Shown: positions 33,479-42,459, counted from the stretch's first letter. The stretch: 64,000 nucleotides of DNA from Desulfitobacterium_A sp035539115 (GCF_035539115.1 NZ_DATLJA010000029.1:1-64000); one strand, 5' to 3'. Numbers and translations: made by a program. The notes: generated from the sequence alone by a model not told the origin.

Positions 33479-35542
33479 ATGCCTACTCGCGTTCTCTATT
33501 GGAACATTCAGGGGCATTGGCTAATTTATCCCCTGTTTTTAATTGCCGTTGGCTTTTTTGCTTATGGTTTTTATAAACGCTTACATCTCTGGAAGCTAGG
33601 ACAACCTGAAAATCGCTGGCAAGATATTGGAGCGGGAATCAAAGATCTACTGGTCTATGGTTTATTCCATAAACGAATTATCAAAGATCGCTATCCGGGA
33701 ACGATGCACCTCTTTATGTTTTGGGGGTTTATCCTTTTAGGCTTTGCCACAACCATCGTTGCTCTACAAGCGGATTTTGGACTTAATCTTTTTCATGGAG
33801 GGCTTTACGTCTTCATTAAACTCTCAGCCAACCTCTTCGGTTTATTGGCTATTGTCGGTCTTTTAATGGCCCTATGGCGGCGTTATGTGACTCGTCCAGA
33901 TCGCTTGGATAATAAGACTGATGACGGAATAATTCTTGGACTCATTTTGGTCATCCTCCTAACTGGATTTGTGATTGAAGGCGTGCGAATTGCTGCTACT
34001 CCTGATCCGTATGTAGCTTATGGATTTGTCGGATATTGGCTAGCCCCTCTCTTTGCAGGCCTTAGTGCGGATAGTTTAAGTATCCTCCATCGCGTTTTGT
34101 GGTGGTCCCATCTCATCCTCGCTATGTTCTTCATCGCTTATTTACCCTATTCAAAGCTTTTTCATATTCTGCTTGGACCAGCTAACCAATTCTTAAGAAA
34201 ACGTGGACCCATTGGAATTCCAGAAAAAATTGATTTTGAAGATGAAAGTCTTGAAACCTATGGCAAAAGCAAACTACGCGAATTTTCCTGGAAGACGCTC
34301 TTTAATTCGGATGCATGTTTACGCTGTGGAAGATGCCAGGATAACTGTCCGACCTATTTAAGCGGTAAACATCTTAATCCCAAGAAGGTCATTCAAGATA
34401 TGCGTGTCTATATGGAAGAAGTAGGGAAAGCCTACGATGACTATGCTAAAGCCAGACCAGCACTCGCTAAAGCTGGAGCAGCTCAAGGTACGGAAGAAGC
34501 TACAGCTAGCGTTGAAGCTCCTTCGGAAGAAGAACTAGGGTTACGAAATCTCATTGGAGATGTTATCCCTGAAGAAGATCTTTGGGCTTGCACAACCTGT
34601 CGTTCTTGTGAACAGCAGTGCCCAATTTTTGTCGAGCATGTGGATAAGACGATTGATATGCGTCGAAATTTGGTTCTGATGGAAAGCCGGTTCCCCAGTG
34701 AAGCCCAGCTTGCCTTCAAGAATATGGAGAACAATGGTAATCCCTGGGGTATTGGTTGGAGTACCCGTGCCGACTTTTTGACCGGTCTTGGCGTTAAAAC
34801 ACTGGAACAAAATCCAGATCCCGAAATTCTCTATTGGCCGGGTTGTTCTGGAGCTTTCGATGCACGGAACCAAAAAGTTGCAGCAGCTTTCGTTAAACTC
34901 CTGCAGAAAGCGAATGTCAACTTCTCAATAATTGGAAATGAAGAAAAATGCTGTGGTGACTCCGCTCGCCGTTTAGGAAATGAGTATTTGTTCTTCTCGC
35001 TTGCTTCTGAGAATATCGAAGTTATGAATGGTTATGGCGTTAAAAAGATTGTCACACCATGCCCTCACTGCTTTAATGTCTTAAAACAAGATTACCCTGA
35101 GTTCGGTGGTAATTATGAAGTCATTCATCATACCCAGTACTTGAATGAGTTAATTCAATCAGGACGCCTTCAATTAAATCAGCCAGAAACCCAACAAACC
35201 GTTACCTATCACGATTCCTGTTATCTTGGGCGCTATCATCAAATCTATAACGAGCCTCGCGAACTTCTCAAGGCTGCAGGACTGACAACGCTAGAAATGC
35301 CTCGTAACCATGAGAAAAGTTTTTGCTGCGGAGCGGGTGGCGGACGGATGTGGCTCGAAGAGAATGAGGGAGAGCGAATTAACCTCATGCGGACAGATGA
35401 AGCGCTGGCTCTCAATACAGATCTCGTAGGAACAGCTTGTCCGTTCTGTCTAACTATGATCAATGATGGGGTGGCAGCTCGGGAAGCTGGAGATAAGGTC
35501 AAGGCTCTCGATATTGCGGAAATTCTCGTTCAAAGGATTTAA
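33479..35542 (+). CDS. Membrane-bound ETF:quinone oxidoreductase-like FeS protein (NarI-like + dicluster + two CCG domains)
   Basis: A 687-residue fusion. About residues 1-260 hold five to six membrane segments of the nitrate-reductase-gamma type with candidate haem His residues. Two 4Fe-4S motifs follow (C280/283/286/290 and C371/374/377/381). Two HdrD-type cysteine-rich CCG domains come last (EEKCCGDSARR... TPCPHC, and KSFCCGAGGG... TACPFC). Proteins of this build next to etfAB move electrons between ETF and menaquinone during acyl-CoA oxidation, driven by or coupled to the membrane potential. GGAGG precedes ATG 33479. The 183-bp gap before it holds a GGTAAG/CTTACC hairpin (about 33357-33380). 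Confidence 0.9.
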   Translation: MPTRVLYWNIQGHWLIYPLFLIAVGFFAYGFYKRLHLWKLGQPENRWQDIGAGIKDLLVYGLFHKRIIKDRYPGTMHLFMFWGFILLGFATTIVALQADFGLNLFHGGLYVFIKLSANLFGLLAIVGLLMALWRRYVTRPDRLDNKTDDGIILGLILVILLTGFVIEGVRIAATPDPYVAYGFVGYWLAPLFAGLSADSLSILHRVLWWSHLILAMFFIAYLPYSKLFHILLGPANQFLRKRGPIGIPEKIDFEDESLETYGKSKLREFSWKTLFNSDACLRCGRCQDNCPTYLSGKHLNPKKVIQDMRVYMEEVGKAYDDYAKARPALAKAGAAQGTEEATASVEAPSEEELGLRNLIGDVIPEEDLWACTTCRSCEQQCPIFVEHVDKTIDMRRNLVLMESRFPSEAQLAFKNMENNGNPWGIGWSTRADFLTGLGVKTLEQNPDPEILYWPGCSGAFDARNQKVAAAFVKLLQKANVNFSIIGNEEKCCGDSARRLGNEYLFFSLASENIEVMNGYGVKKIVTPCPHCFNVLKQDYPEFGGNYEVIHHTQYLNELIQSGRLQLNQPETQQTVTYHDSCYLGRYHQIYNEPRELLKAAGLTTLEMPRNHEKSFCCGAGGGRMWLEENEGERINLMRTDEALALNTDLVGTACPFCLTMINDGVAAREAGDKVKALDIAEILVQRI

Positions 35543-35594
35543 GAGTAGACTCGTTAATTTTCATAAAAAAGTTATACAAAGTGAGGTAATAGTC

Positions 35595-36773
35595 ATGAAA
35601 GATGTAGTAATCGTTAGTGCAGTGAGAACACCTGTCGGTGCATTTGGTGGCAAGATGGGCCAACTTACGGGTGCACAGCTTGGCTCTATTGTTATTAAAG
35701 AAGCCGTTCAAAGGGCAGGTATAAAACCGGAGCAAGTTGAGGAAGTAATCATGGGAAATGTATTAAGCGCAGCTATGGGACAAAATCCTGCTCGCCAGGC
35801 TGCTGTTAATGCAGGTCTACCGATCGAAGTTCCAGCTTGGACCGTGAGTAAAGTTTGCGGATCTGGACTAAAAGCTGTCGTTTGCGCCGCTCAAGCTATT
35901 ATCTCAGGGGATGCTGAGGTTATAGTCGCTGGCGGAATGGAAAGTATGTCTGCAGCAGCTTTTGCGCTACCTAAAGCCCGCACTGGCTATCGTATGGGCA
36001 ATGATACTTTGGTGGACACCATGATCAATGATGGATTAACTGATGCGTTCCACAATATTCATATGGGTATAACAGCTGAAAATATCTCCGAAAAATTTGG
36101 GATTACCCGTGAGCAACAAGATGCGCTTTCTGCTCGCAGTCAGAACCGGGCTGAAGCAGCTATTAAATCGGGCAGATTTACTAATGAAATTGTTCCTGTT
36201 TCGGTTCCCCAAAGAAAAGGTGACCCCATCGTTATCAGTCAAGATGAATTCCCGCGGTTTGGCACAACTCCTCAATCACTCGCTCAATTGCGCCCTGCTT
36301 TTAAAAAAGACGGAACAGTTACAGCAGGTAATGCTTCCGGTATCAATGATGGTGCAGCTGCATTTGTCGTAATGTCCAAAGATAAAGCTGAGGAACTCGG
36401 CTTACCAGTACTTGCCAAGATCACTTCCTGGGCTTCCGCTGGCGTTGATCCTTTAATCATGGGGACAGGTCCAATTCCGGCTTCTCGCAAAGCGATGGCC
36501 AAAGCAGGCCTTAAGATTGAAGATATCGATCTTGTCGAAGCCAATGAAGCCTTCGCTGCTCAAGCACAAGAAGTGACTAACGAATTGCATCTTGATATTG
36601 AGAAGACGAATGTCAATGGAGGAGCAGTTGCACTTGGTCACCCCATTGGAGCATCTGGTGCACGTATTCTGGTGACTTTAATCCATGAGATGGGAAAACG
36701 CGACGCTCATCGTGGTCTCGCCACTCTCTGTATTGGCGGTGGCCAAGGAATTGCCATGATCGTGGAGCGATAA
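35595..36773 (+). CDS. Acetyl-CoA acetyltransferase (thiolase)
   Basis: A 392-residue biosynthetic/degradative thiolase. It has nucleophile Cys in SKVCGSGLKA, the ENIS and NEAFAAQA segments, His in GHPIGASGAR and the second Cys in LCIGGGQG. It cleaves acetoacetyl-CoA to two acetyl-CoA, or the reverse. The start is ATG 35595 behind GTGAGGT. The frame is open further upstream into the previous gene, but that extension has no family match. Confidence 0.94.
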   Translation: MKDVVIVSAVRTPVGAFGGKMGQLTGAQLGSIVIKEAVQRAGIKPEQVEEVIMGNVLSAAMGQNPARQAAVNAGLPIEVPAWTVSKVCGSGLKAVVCAAQAIISGDAEVIVAGGMESMSAAAFALPKARTGYRMGNDTLVDTMINDGLTDAFHNIHMGITAENISEKFGITREQQDALSARSQNRAEAAIKSGRFTNEIVPVSVPQRKGDPIVISQDEFPRFGTTPQSLAQLRPAFKKDGTVTAGNASGINDGAAAFVVMSKDKAEELGLPVLAKITSWASAGVDPLIMGTGPIPASRKAMAKAGLKIEDIDLVEANEAFAAQAQEVTNELHLDIEKTNVNGGAVALGHPIGASGARILVTLIHEMGKRDAHRGLATLCIGGGQGIAMIVER

Positions 36774-36807
36774 GCACAAAGCTTTTTGTAAAAGGAGGCA
36801 TTCCAAA

Positions 36808-37590
36808 ATGGAGTATGAAAATCTTATCCTCGAGTATCAAGATCATATCGCAATTTTGAAAATCAACCGGCCTAAGGCTTTAAATGCTTTAAATACCGCA
36901 ACCTTACATGAGCTTTCCGAGGCTTTTTCCCAGATCGCTCAGGATGCGAGTGTTCGGGTTGTACTTCTTACTGGTGGTGGAGAAAAAGCCTTCGTGGCAG
37001 GAGCAGATATCGCTGAAATGCGCGATATGAATACTCAGCAAGCAAGACGATTTAGTCAATTAGGTCATCGCGTCATGAATCAAATCGAGAATTTACCTCA
37101 ACCCGTCATCGCCGTCATTAATGGATTTGCGCTTGGGGGAGGCACTGAGTTAACAATGGCCTGTGATTTACGTCTTGCCGGTGAAAAGGCTAAATTTGGT
37201 CAACCTGAAGTCACCTTAGGACTCTTGGCAGGCTTCGGGGGAACACAACGTTTAGCGCGTTTAGTTGGTAGTGGGAGAGCTAGTGAAATTCTGTTCACAG
37301 GGGATATACTGGACGCTCAAGAAGCGTATCGAATTGGCCTTGTGAATCGTGTTTATACGCAAGAGGATTTAATGAGCCAAGCACTCACACTCGCTCAAAA
37401 AATATCCTCCCGTGCTCCTAGCGGTGTTCAGCTTACGAAGAGCGCAATTCAGAAAGGTCAAAACATGGATATTGTAACAGGTCAAGATTATGAAGCTGAA
37501 GTCTTCGGACAACTCTTTAGTACTCAGGATCAAAAAGAAGGGTGTTCAGCTTTTCTTGAAAAACGTCAAGCGAATTTCCGCGGGGAATAA
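36808..37590 (+). CDS. Enoyl-CoA hydratase (crotonase)
   Basis: A 260-residue crotonase-fold enzyme that hydrates crotonyl-CoA to 3-hydroxybutyryl-CoA. The oxyanion-hole segments AFVAGADIAEM and FALGGGTELTMACDLR are present. Both catalytic Glu are there (GGGTEL and FGQPEV), with GGTQRLARLVG behind. AAAGGAGG precedes ATG 36808, 34 bp after the thiolase gene. It completes the beta-oxidation set and is followed by a strong terminator. Confidence 0.94.
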   Translation: MEYENLILEYQDHIAILKINRPKALNALNTATLHELSEAFSQIAQDASVRVVLLTGGGEKAFVAGADIAEMRDMNTQQARRFSQLGHRVMNQIENLPQPVIAVINGFALGGGTELTMACDLRLAGEKAKFGQPEVTLGLLAGFGGTQRLARLVGSGRASEILFTGDILDAQEAYRIGLVNRVYTQEDLMSQALTLAQKISSRAPSGVQLTKSAIQKGQNMDIVTGQDYEAEVFGQLFSTQDQKEGCSAFLEKRQANFRGE

Positions 37591-37626
37591 GGAAACTCTC
37601 TCGGCCAGAATTTTAGACCTGCTTCT

Positions 37627-37657
37627 TGTAAGAGGGAGTTTAAACTCCCTCTTTTAT
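37627..37657. terminator. Palindromic terminator at the end of the acyl-CoA oxidation cluster
   Basis: AGAGGGAG (37631-37638) and CTCCCTCT (37645-37652) form a perfect stem around TTTAAA, with A- and T-tracts outside. It marks the end of the cluster that begins at 28207. Confidence 0.88.
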
Positions 37658-37753
37658 TCGATTAATGAGTGAAGGATGTCTTTTATTCTCTCTATTCTCT
37701 ATCTAAACTAAATAAGGTAAATGTATCTATATGTTAATGAGGAGGATATGAGC

Positions 37754-38944
37754 ATGGTTCCAATTGAAGAATTAAAAAGAAGATGGCTTGGCTTTCAGAG
37801 AATTCTCCAAAGCAAAAACATTGAAGGTACCTTACTTGTTCAACGCGCGGATACCTTATATTTTAGCGGAACCGCTCAAAATGTACATGTGTATATTCCC
37901 GCGATAGGCGAACCTTTGGTTATGGCCTATCGCGATATCCAGCGCGCGCAAGAGGAATGCCCTTGGGAGATCGTTCCTTTAACCGGGATTTCAAAAATCC
38001 CGCAATTGCTTGCTGCTTCGAATCGAAAGTATCCCAAAGTTCTCGGTCTGGAGTTTGACGTTCTACCCGTAGCAAACTATCAGCGTTATGGTAAGGCCTT
38101 TGTCGAGACCCAATTTGTTGATATTGCTTATCCATTGCGTCTGTTCAGAGCTATTAAGTCTAATTGGGAAATTGCCCGAATCGCAGAAACGGGCAAAATC
38201 TACACTGCTCTTTATGATTACGTGTCCACTATTTTGCATCCTGGTATGAGTGAAGTTGAGTTAGATGGTTTACTTGAACTTAAAGCCCGAACGCTAGGTC
38301 ATGAGACAATGGTCAGGGTCCGAGGCTTTGGTTCAGAGTTCCATTATGGTCAAGTCAGCTCCGGCCCTCGAGCAGCGCTCCCCAGTTATTTTGACGGGCC
38401 ACTCGGAGGGTTAGGTGCTTCATATACGCATCCCCTAGGTTCTTCGCACACTCAAATCGTAACCGGGGAACCGATTATTATGGATTTGGTCATGGTTAAG
38501 GAAGGTTATCAGATTGATACGACCCGAATTTTAGTTATAGGTGAACTTTCAGGGGCATTCCGGACAGCCTATGAAAGCTCGCTTCTAGTTGAAGAAAAGA
38601 CCCGTCAGGCCCTCGTCCCAGGGCGAACCGCAGAAGAAGTCTATGAGGAAATACTTCTATGGGTTCAAAATGAAACTCCTTACGCAGAAAACTTCATGGG
38701 TTTTGGTCCAACACAGGTTAAATTTGTGGGTCATGGTATCGGACTTGAGCTTGATGAACTACCGACCATAAGCAAGGGAGCTAAAGAAGTTCTTCAGCCC
38801 GGTATGACGATTGCGATTGAGCCCAAATTTGTCTTTCCTGGCAAAGGGGCTATCGGAGTTGAAGATACCGTAGTCGTCGAAGGGAAGAAAGGAGCTCGCT
38901 ACCTTTGTCAGGCACCCCGCGAAATCGTTCAGATTAAGCCTTAA
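37754..38944 (+). CDS. M24-family peptidase, Xaa-Pro aminopeptidase-like
   Basis: A 396-residue protein with an N-terminal creatinase-like domain and a C-terminal pita-bread domain. All five metal ligands can be assigned: Asp in IIMDLVMV, Asp in YQIDTTR, His in VGHGIGLE, Glu in AIEPKF and Glu in GVEDTVVV. It likely removes residues ahead of proline in peptides, in the cytoplasm. GGAGG lies 8 nt before ATG 37754; ATG 37748 is too close to that site and ATG 37721 has a poor one. Confidence 0.88.
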   Translation: MVPIEELKRRWLGFQRILQSKNIEGTLLVQRADTLYFSGTAQNVHVYIPAIGEPLVMAYRDIQRAQEECPWEIVPLTGISKIPQLLAASNRKYPKVLGLEFDVLPVANYQRYGKAFVETQFVDIAYPLRLFRAIKSNWEIARIAETGKIYTALYDYVSTILHPGMSEVELDGLLELKARTLGHETMVRVRGFGSEFHYGQVSSGPRAALPSYFDGPLGGLGASYTHPLGSSHTQIVTGEPIIMDLVMVKEGYQIDTTRILVIGELSGAFRTAYESSLLVEEKTRQALVPGRTAEEVYEEILLWVQNETPYAENFMGFGPTQVKFVGHGIGLELDELPTISKGAKEVLQPGMTIAIEPKFVFPGKGAIGVEDTVVVEGKKGARYLCQAPREIVQIKP

Positions 38945-38947
38945 TTG

Positions 38948-38956
38948 TGATATAAT
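38948..38956 (+). promoter_or_regulatory. Extended -10 promoter for the 39000 gene
   Basis: TGATATAAT contains a perfect TATAAT (38951-38956) with the upstream TGn. It lies just after the M24 peptidase stop and 44 bp before ATG 39000. The -35 is weak. Confidence 0.5.
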
Positions 38957-38999
38957 ATTAATTCTAATAGGGAATTAATAAGGATATGGGAGAGTTTTT

Positions 39000-40076
39000 A
39001 TGGCGATTCCGATTGGGGCAAGAGTCTTTAAAACGGGGCTAGGGGTTACTATTGCCTTAGTTATCTGTCAAATTTTCAATATCGTACCCGCCGCTTTTGC
39101 GGCGATTACAGTTGTCGTGAATATGTTACCTTCGGTTAATAAAGCTTTATCTAACGCTTGGGAACAAATCCGAATTCACATTGTAGGTGTCATTCTAGCT
39201 ACGTTTCTGGGTCTCTTTCAGTGGAACAACCCCTTAGGAATTGGTTTAGCGGTTATTTTCATTATCATGATTGCTAACCAGCTTGGTTGGGAGGGAGGGA
39301 TAACCCCTGGGATCGTTTCGATCATTTTTATTCTCGATGCCCCACCAGAGCAATTTTTGATGCATGCGGGGACTCGCTCCCTGAGCATTTTTATTGGACT
39401 CGGTGTGGCGTTAATTACGAACCGTGTGTTAGCGCCACCGCGGTATAAAGATTCTCTCTTTGAAAAGCTTCCGACTCTATTTCTAGATTCCGCTACTTAC
39501 TTTATCCAAAGCATGCGTGTTTTTGTCCAAGCTACTTATATGAAAAACTATGAAAAAACCGATATTCAGAAACTGGAAACGCGGATAGAAGAAATTATTG
39601 AAATTCATGAACATGCACGGGATGAATTTTTACCCGGAGAAAATGAGCGTCTTGTCGAAAAGCTTATTGAGATATGCCAGGGCTTCGTAGAACGTGGGCA
39701 AAATATCGAAGAGATGACGTATCAGCGCGTCAAACGGCGGCTCTCACCAGACTCACCCCTGTTGTTTGAAGAAGAAATCAGCCCAACCTTTCAGCACCTG
39801 CTAGATGTTCTTCTTTTAGGTGACGAACATTTGGAGACTTTAACCAAGATGATTTGCGATAATATTTATAAACCCCATTCTTCCACGATTTCGAAAGCGG
39901 ATAACCTCGAATACTGGGCTCAATTCGATGAAGCTATGGATGCCTGGCAACGTGAAGTCAGCGGTGTTTTCTACTTACGTGCGATGATGGAGGTTGCAGT
40001 CGTCGCTACTGAAATGCGGTGGGCTGCTCGACGCTTAAAACGGATCTATAATCTGGGAAGCCTTAAGAAAGCTTGA
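39000..40076 (+). CDS. Aromatic acid exporter-like membrane protein (FUSC/DUF939 type)
   Basis: A 358-residue protein. It has an N-terminal membrane domain of about five segments (residues 8-145) resembling the aromatic-acid exporter family ArAE_1/DUF939 (IPIGARVFKTGLGVTIALVICQ), then a long helical cytoplasmic domain. Such proteins are thought to export organic anions; the substrate here is unknown. GGGAGAG lies before ATG 39000. Transcribed alone, with a clear terminator. Confidence 0.82.
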   Translation: MAIPIGARVFKTGLGVTIALVICQIFNIVPAAFAAITVVVNMLPSVNKALSNAWEQIRIHIVGVILATFLGLFQWNNPLGIGLAVIFIIMIANQLGWEGGITPGIVSIIFILDAPPEQFLMHAGTRSLSIFIGLGVALITNRVLAPPRYKDSLFEKLPTLFLDSATYFIQSMRVFVQATYMKNYEKTDIQKLETRIEEIIEIHEHARDEFLPGENERLVEKLIEICQGFVERGQNIEEMTYQRVKRRLSPDSPLLFEEEISPTFQHLLDVLLLGDEHLETLTKMICDNIYKPHSSTISKADNLEYWAQFDEAMDAWQREVSGVFYLRAMMEVAVVATEMRWAARRLKRIYNLGSLKKA

Positions 40077-40082
40077 CATAGC

Positions 40083-40120
40083 AAAATCCCTGGGTAAATA
40101 ATACTTCCAGGGATTTTATC
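40083..40120. terminator. Bidirectional terminator
   Basis: AAAATCCCTGG (40083-40093) pairs with CCAGGGATTTT (40107-40117), with A/T tracts on both sides. It serves the exporter gene on the left and the minus-strand DUF1294 gene on the right. Confidence 0.88.
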
Positions 40121-40130
40121 ACGAGTGCTT

Positions 40131-40400
40131 CTATCGAAAGAACTTCCAAAGACCGTAATACAGAAGTACGTTGATAAGGAGTAGCAGGGGTATACCAACC
40201 GTAAATTTGGGATGCTTCGTTTTATGATGAAAAATTTGCATCCCTACGAAAATTCCTAGGGCTCCTCCAAGCAATGCTACACTCAAAAGTCGCACTTCGG
40301 GAATTCGCCAACTGTTATTCTTGGCGCGGTGCTTATCTATTCCCATTAACAAGCATGTAACCAGGTTCCACACAAGGAGTACTATGTTGACAACTAGCAT
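40131..40400 (-). CDS. DUF1294-family membrane protein
   Basis: An 89-residue protein with two to three membrane segments and the DUF1294 pattern: N-terminal helix, then MGIDKHRAKNNSWRIPEVRLLSVALLGGALGIFVGMQIFHHKTKHPKF. Function unknown; the family is widespread in bacteria. It lies 3 bp after the preceding minus-strand gene, so they share a transcript. Confidence 0.85.
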   Translation of the reverse strand: MLVVNIVLLVWNLVTCLLMGIDKHRAKNNSWRIPEVRLLSVALLGGALGIFVGMQIFHHKTKHPKFTVGIPLLLLINVLLYYGLWKFFR

Positions 40401-40403
40401 TTT

Positions 40404-40706
40404 CTAACCTTCTTGAGAAAAGGCAGCAAAAGAAGAGATCAGAATAGAATTGCCAGAGGCGAAATAGACCAGGCGTAAAGCCTCGGCGATTTCCTGATCA
40501 GATACACCCATTTGCCGTGCCTGAAGCGCTAGGGAAGCAACACCTTGGTCTGCTCCATGAGCGGCGTCAAGAGCCAAGGCAATGAGCATTTTTGTTTTCG
40601 GATCAAGCGCTCCTTCACTCATGGATAGTCCTACAATTTTTTCAATGGCTTGGGCAAATTCGGGATCATTTTGTTCCAGTGCTTTCAGAAAGGGGGGTAA
40701 GGCCAT
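40404..40706 (-). CDS. Carboxymuconolactone decarboxylase-like protein lacking the active cysteines
   Basis: A 100-residue helical protein with the CMD/AhpD fold pattern (DPKTKMLIALALDAAHGADQGVASLALQARQMGVSDQEIAEALRL). In AhpD-type members a CxxC lies at the AAHGADQG position; here no cysteine remains in the whole protein, so peroxidase-type redox chemistry is unlikely. AGGAGGA lies just before the ATG and overlaps the stop of a 36-codon ORF upstream. Confidence 0.82.
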   Translation of the reverse strand: MALPPFLKALEQNDPEFAQAIEKIVGLSMSEGALDPKTKMLIALALDAAHGADQGVASLALQARQMGVSDQEIAEALRLVYFASGNSILISSFAAFSQEG

Positions 40707-40708
40707 AA

Positions 40709-40819
40709 TTAAACTCCTCCTGTCGTTTTACTAAGATTTTGGCAAATCACGTTTCCACAAGTTCCTCCATTAAAGATAGCAAGCTCCGCACAGATAGTCA
40801 AAGGGAAAGAGAAATACAT
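40709..40819 (-). CDS. Possible 36-residue cysteine-containing peptide
   Basis: A 36-codon ORF on the minus strand (start ATG at 40819) with a good ribosome site (GGAGGGTGA, ~7 nt spacing). It ends 2 nt before the CMD-like gene's ATG, its stop overlapping that gene's SD region. The peptide starts MYFSFPLTIC and has three Cys (10, 21, 26) and a GG-V end. No family is recognised. It may be a small protein, a leader peptide coupling translation to the next gene, or chance. Confidence 0.4.
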   Translation of the reverse strand: MYFSFPLTICAELAIFNGGTCGNVICQNLSKTTGGV

Positions 40820-40894
40820 AATGTCACCCTCCATTATGGGATAAATACTTAGATCCAGGGAATTCTAAGAAGACCATGAAAGGGGAGGTTTTAT

Positions 40895-41032
40895 ATGTCT
40901 AAGCCGAAAGAAAAAAATAGAATCGTTGACGTTCAAAAGAAAAAAACGGTAGAACATTATGATAAAACTCCACCCTTTGATACCCCCGATAATGATAAGA
41001 TTGGACAGACGGATTCTAAGGAGCGTACTTAA
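40895..41032 (+). CDS. Small hydrophilic 45-residue protein
   Basis: A 45-codon ORF with an excellent ribosome site (AAAGGGGAGG, 6 nt before ATG 40895). The product is highly charged (begins MSKPKEKNRIVDVQKKK, ends TDSKERT), with no membrane segment and no cysteine. The composition resembles short acid-soluble or stress-type peptides of Firmicutes, but no family is recognised. Too short for usual ORF cut-offs. Confidence 0.6.
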   Translation: MSKPKEKNRIVDVQKKKTVEHYDKTPPFDTPDNDKIGQTDSKERT

Positions 41033-41206
41033 ATCATTAATCTTATCAGTAAAAAAATCTCTAGATAGGCTTTGAGCATAACTCAAGGCCTATTTAGATT
41101 CGTTAACCAGAATTACAGCTTGTTTTAGCTGAAATATGATAATATGATGGATAAGATCAGTTAAAATTGACACTACGCTACCATAAATAAATAAATAAGT
41201 AGCTAG

Positions 41207-42397
41207 TTGGAGAAAGGGAAGAGAACCATATTGTTTGTTATCGCTATCCTGATCGTTGTCCTCCTTTATGGGGGAGTAAACTATTGGATTGGGCTTCGCG
41301 CCTGGCAGGGGTTGTTTAAATATCTACCACATGCCGCTAGTTGGCGTCCATATTACTGGATTTTCTTCTTTTTAATTGCATTTTTCTACATACTCGGACG
41401 CCTTATTCAAAAGTATCTTCCCGCCAATTTAAACCGTGTCATTGCTTATATTGGGGCCTATTGGCTGGCCGCCATGTTTTATCTAATTTTGTTTCTCCTT
41501 TTTTGGGAAACTTTAAAGAGGGTTAACCAATTCGTTCATATTATTCCTACTACCTTAGAAATGCGCCCAACCTTTCAGGTTGCCCTTAGTCTAGTCGTTC
41601 TCGTCGCCCTTACCAGCCTCTTGGCTTATGGAACTTGGAATGCGCAAAATCCGCGAATTCAACATTATGATCTTCGGATTAATAAAACAGCCGGGAACTT
41701 AGAAAACCTTCATATGGTGATGGTTTCTGATATTCATCTAGGAACAATTAATCAGAATAAAACGCTAAACGGCCTAATTACACGGGTTAATGCCCTCAAA
41801 CCGGATATAATCGTGTTTGCGGGTGATGTCTTTGATGAGAATGGCGAAGTCTTTGTCGAGCAGAAAATGGCCGTACCGTTTCAATCTTTGAAGGCTCCCT
41901 ACGGGATTTATGCCGTTCTCGGAAATCATGAATATATCGGCGGGCACGCGGAGGAAGTGATTCATTATTTAGAAGAAGCGGGTATTAAGGTGCTTCGTGA
42001 TCAAACGATCGAGATCGCTGGTAGCTTTAACCTAGTCGGTCGAGATGACCTCAGTAAATCAAGTATTAACGGTCAGAAACGGGCGGATTTGCAGGCCCTT
42101 CTTAAAGATTCCAATTCTCAACTTCCAATCGTAGTACTCGATCATCAGCCTTCCCACTTAGAGGAACCCGAACAGGCCGGAGTGGATCTTCAGCTATCGG
42201 GGCATACTCACCACGGTCAACTCTGGCCCGTTCAATGGATCACTCAACGAATTTTCGAGAAGGACTGGGGACTCTTAGAAAAAGATTCCTTTCATTTGAT
42301 CGTCTCAGATGGGTATGGAACCTGGGGACCACCTATCAGAATTGGTAATCAACCCGAAATTGTCGACCTTCAAATTCAGTTCGGACCCCATAGATAG
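41207..42397 (+). CDS. Membrane-anchored metallophosphoesterase (YkuE/YaeI type)
   Basis: A 396-residue protein. It has four membrane segments in the first ~150 residues, then a calcineurin-like phosphoesterase domain with the metal motifs in order: MVSDIHLG, FAGDVFDENG, GNHEYIGG, VVLDHQP and LSGHTHHGQLWP. It probably hydrolyses a phosphate ester or lipid-linked phosphate at the outer membrane face. The start is uncertain: TTG 41207 has no upstream ribosome site, while TTG 41231 is preceded by GGAGAAAGGGAAGAG. Confidence 0.88.
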   Translation: MEKGKRTILFVIAILIVVLLYGGVNYWIGLRAWQGLFKYLPHAASWRPYYWIFFFLIAFFYILGRLIQKYLPANLNRVIAYIGAYWLAAMFYLILFLLFWETLKRVNQFVHIIPTTLEMRPTFQVALSLVVLVALTSLLAYGTWNAQNPRIQHYDLRINKTAGNLENLHMVMVSDIHLGTINQNKTLNGLITRVNALKPDIIVFAGDVFDENGEVFVEQKMAVPFQSLKAPYGIYAVLGNHEYIGGHAEEVIHYLEEAGIKVLRDQTIEIAGSFNLVGRDDLSKSSINGQKRADLQALLKDSNSQLPIVVLDHQPSHLEEPEQAGVDLQLSGHTHHGQLWPVQWITQRIFEKDWGLLEKDSFHLIVSDGYGTWGPPIRIGNQPEIVDLQIQFGPHR

Positions 42398-42459
42398 CTG
42401 CAACCGCTTAAATTCCTCCTTTTAGGGGGTCTAGTCCCTGAACTGACGAAAGGATTTAT

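Noticed and set aside
35463..35594. N-terminal extension of the thiolase
   Set aside because: It lies inside the preceding gene's end, has no thiolase similarity, and ATG 35595 has its own ribosome site.
42398..42459. bmrB-like leader peptide before the ABC exporter
   Set aside because: The 62-bp gap has only a weak GGG/CCC hairpin and no credible small ORF.
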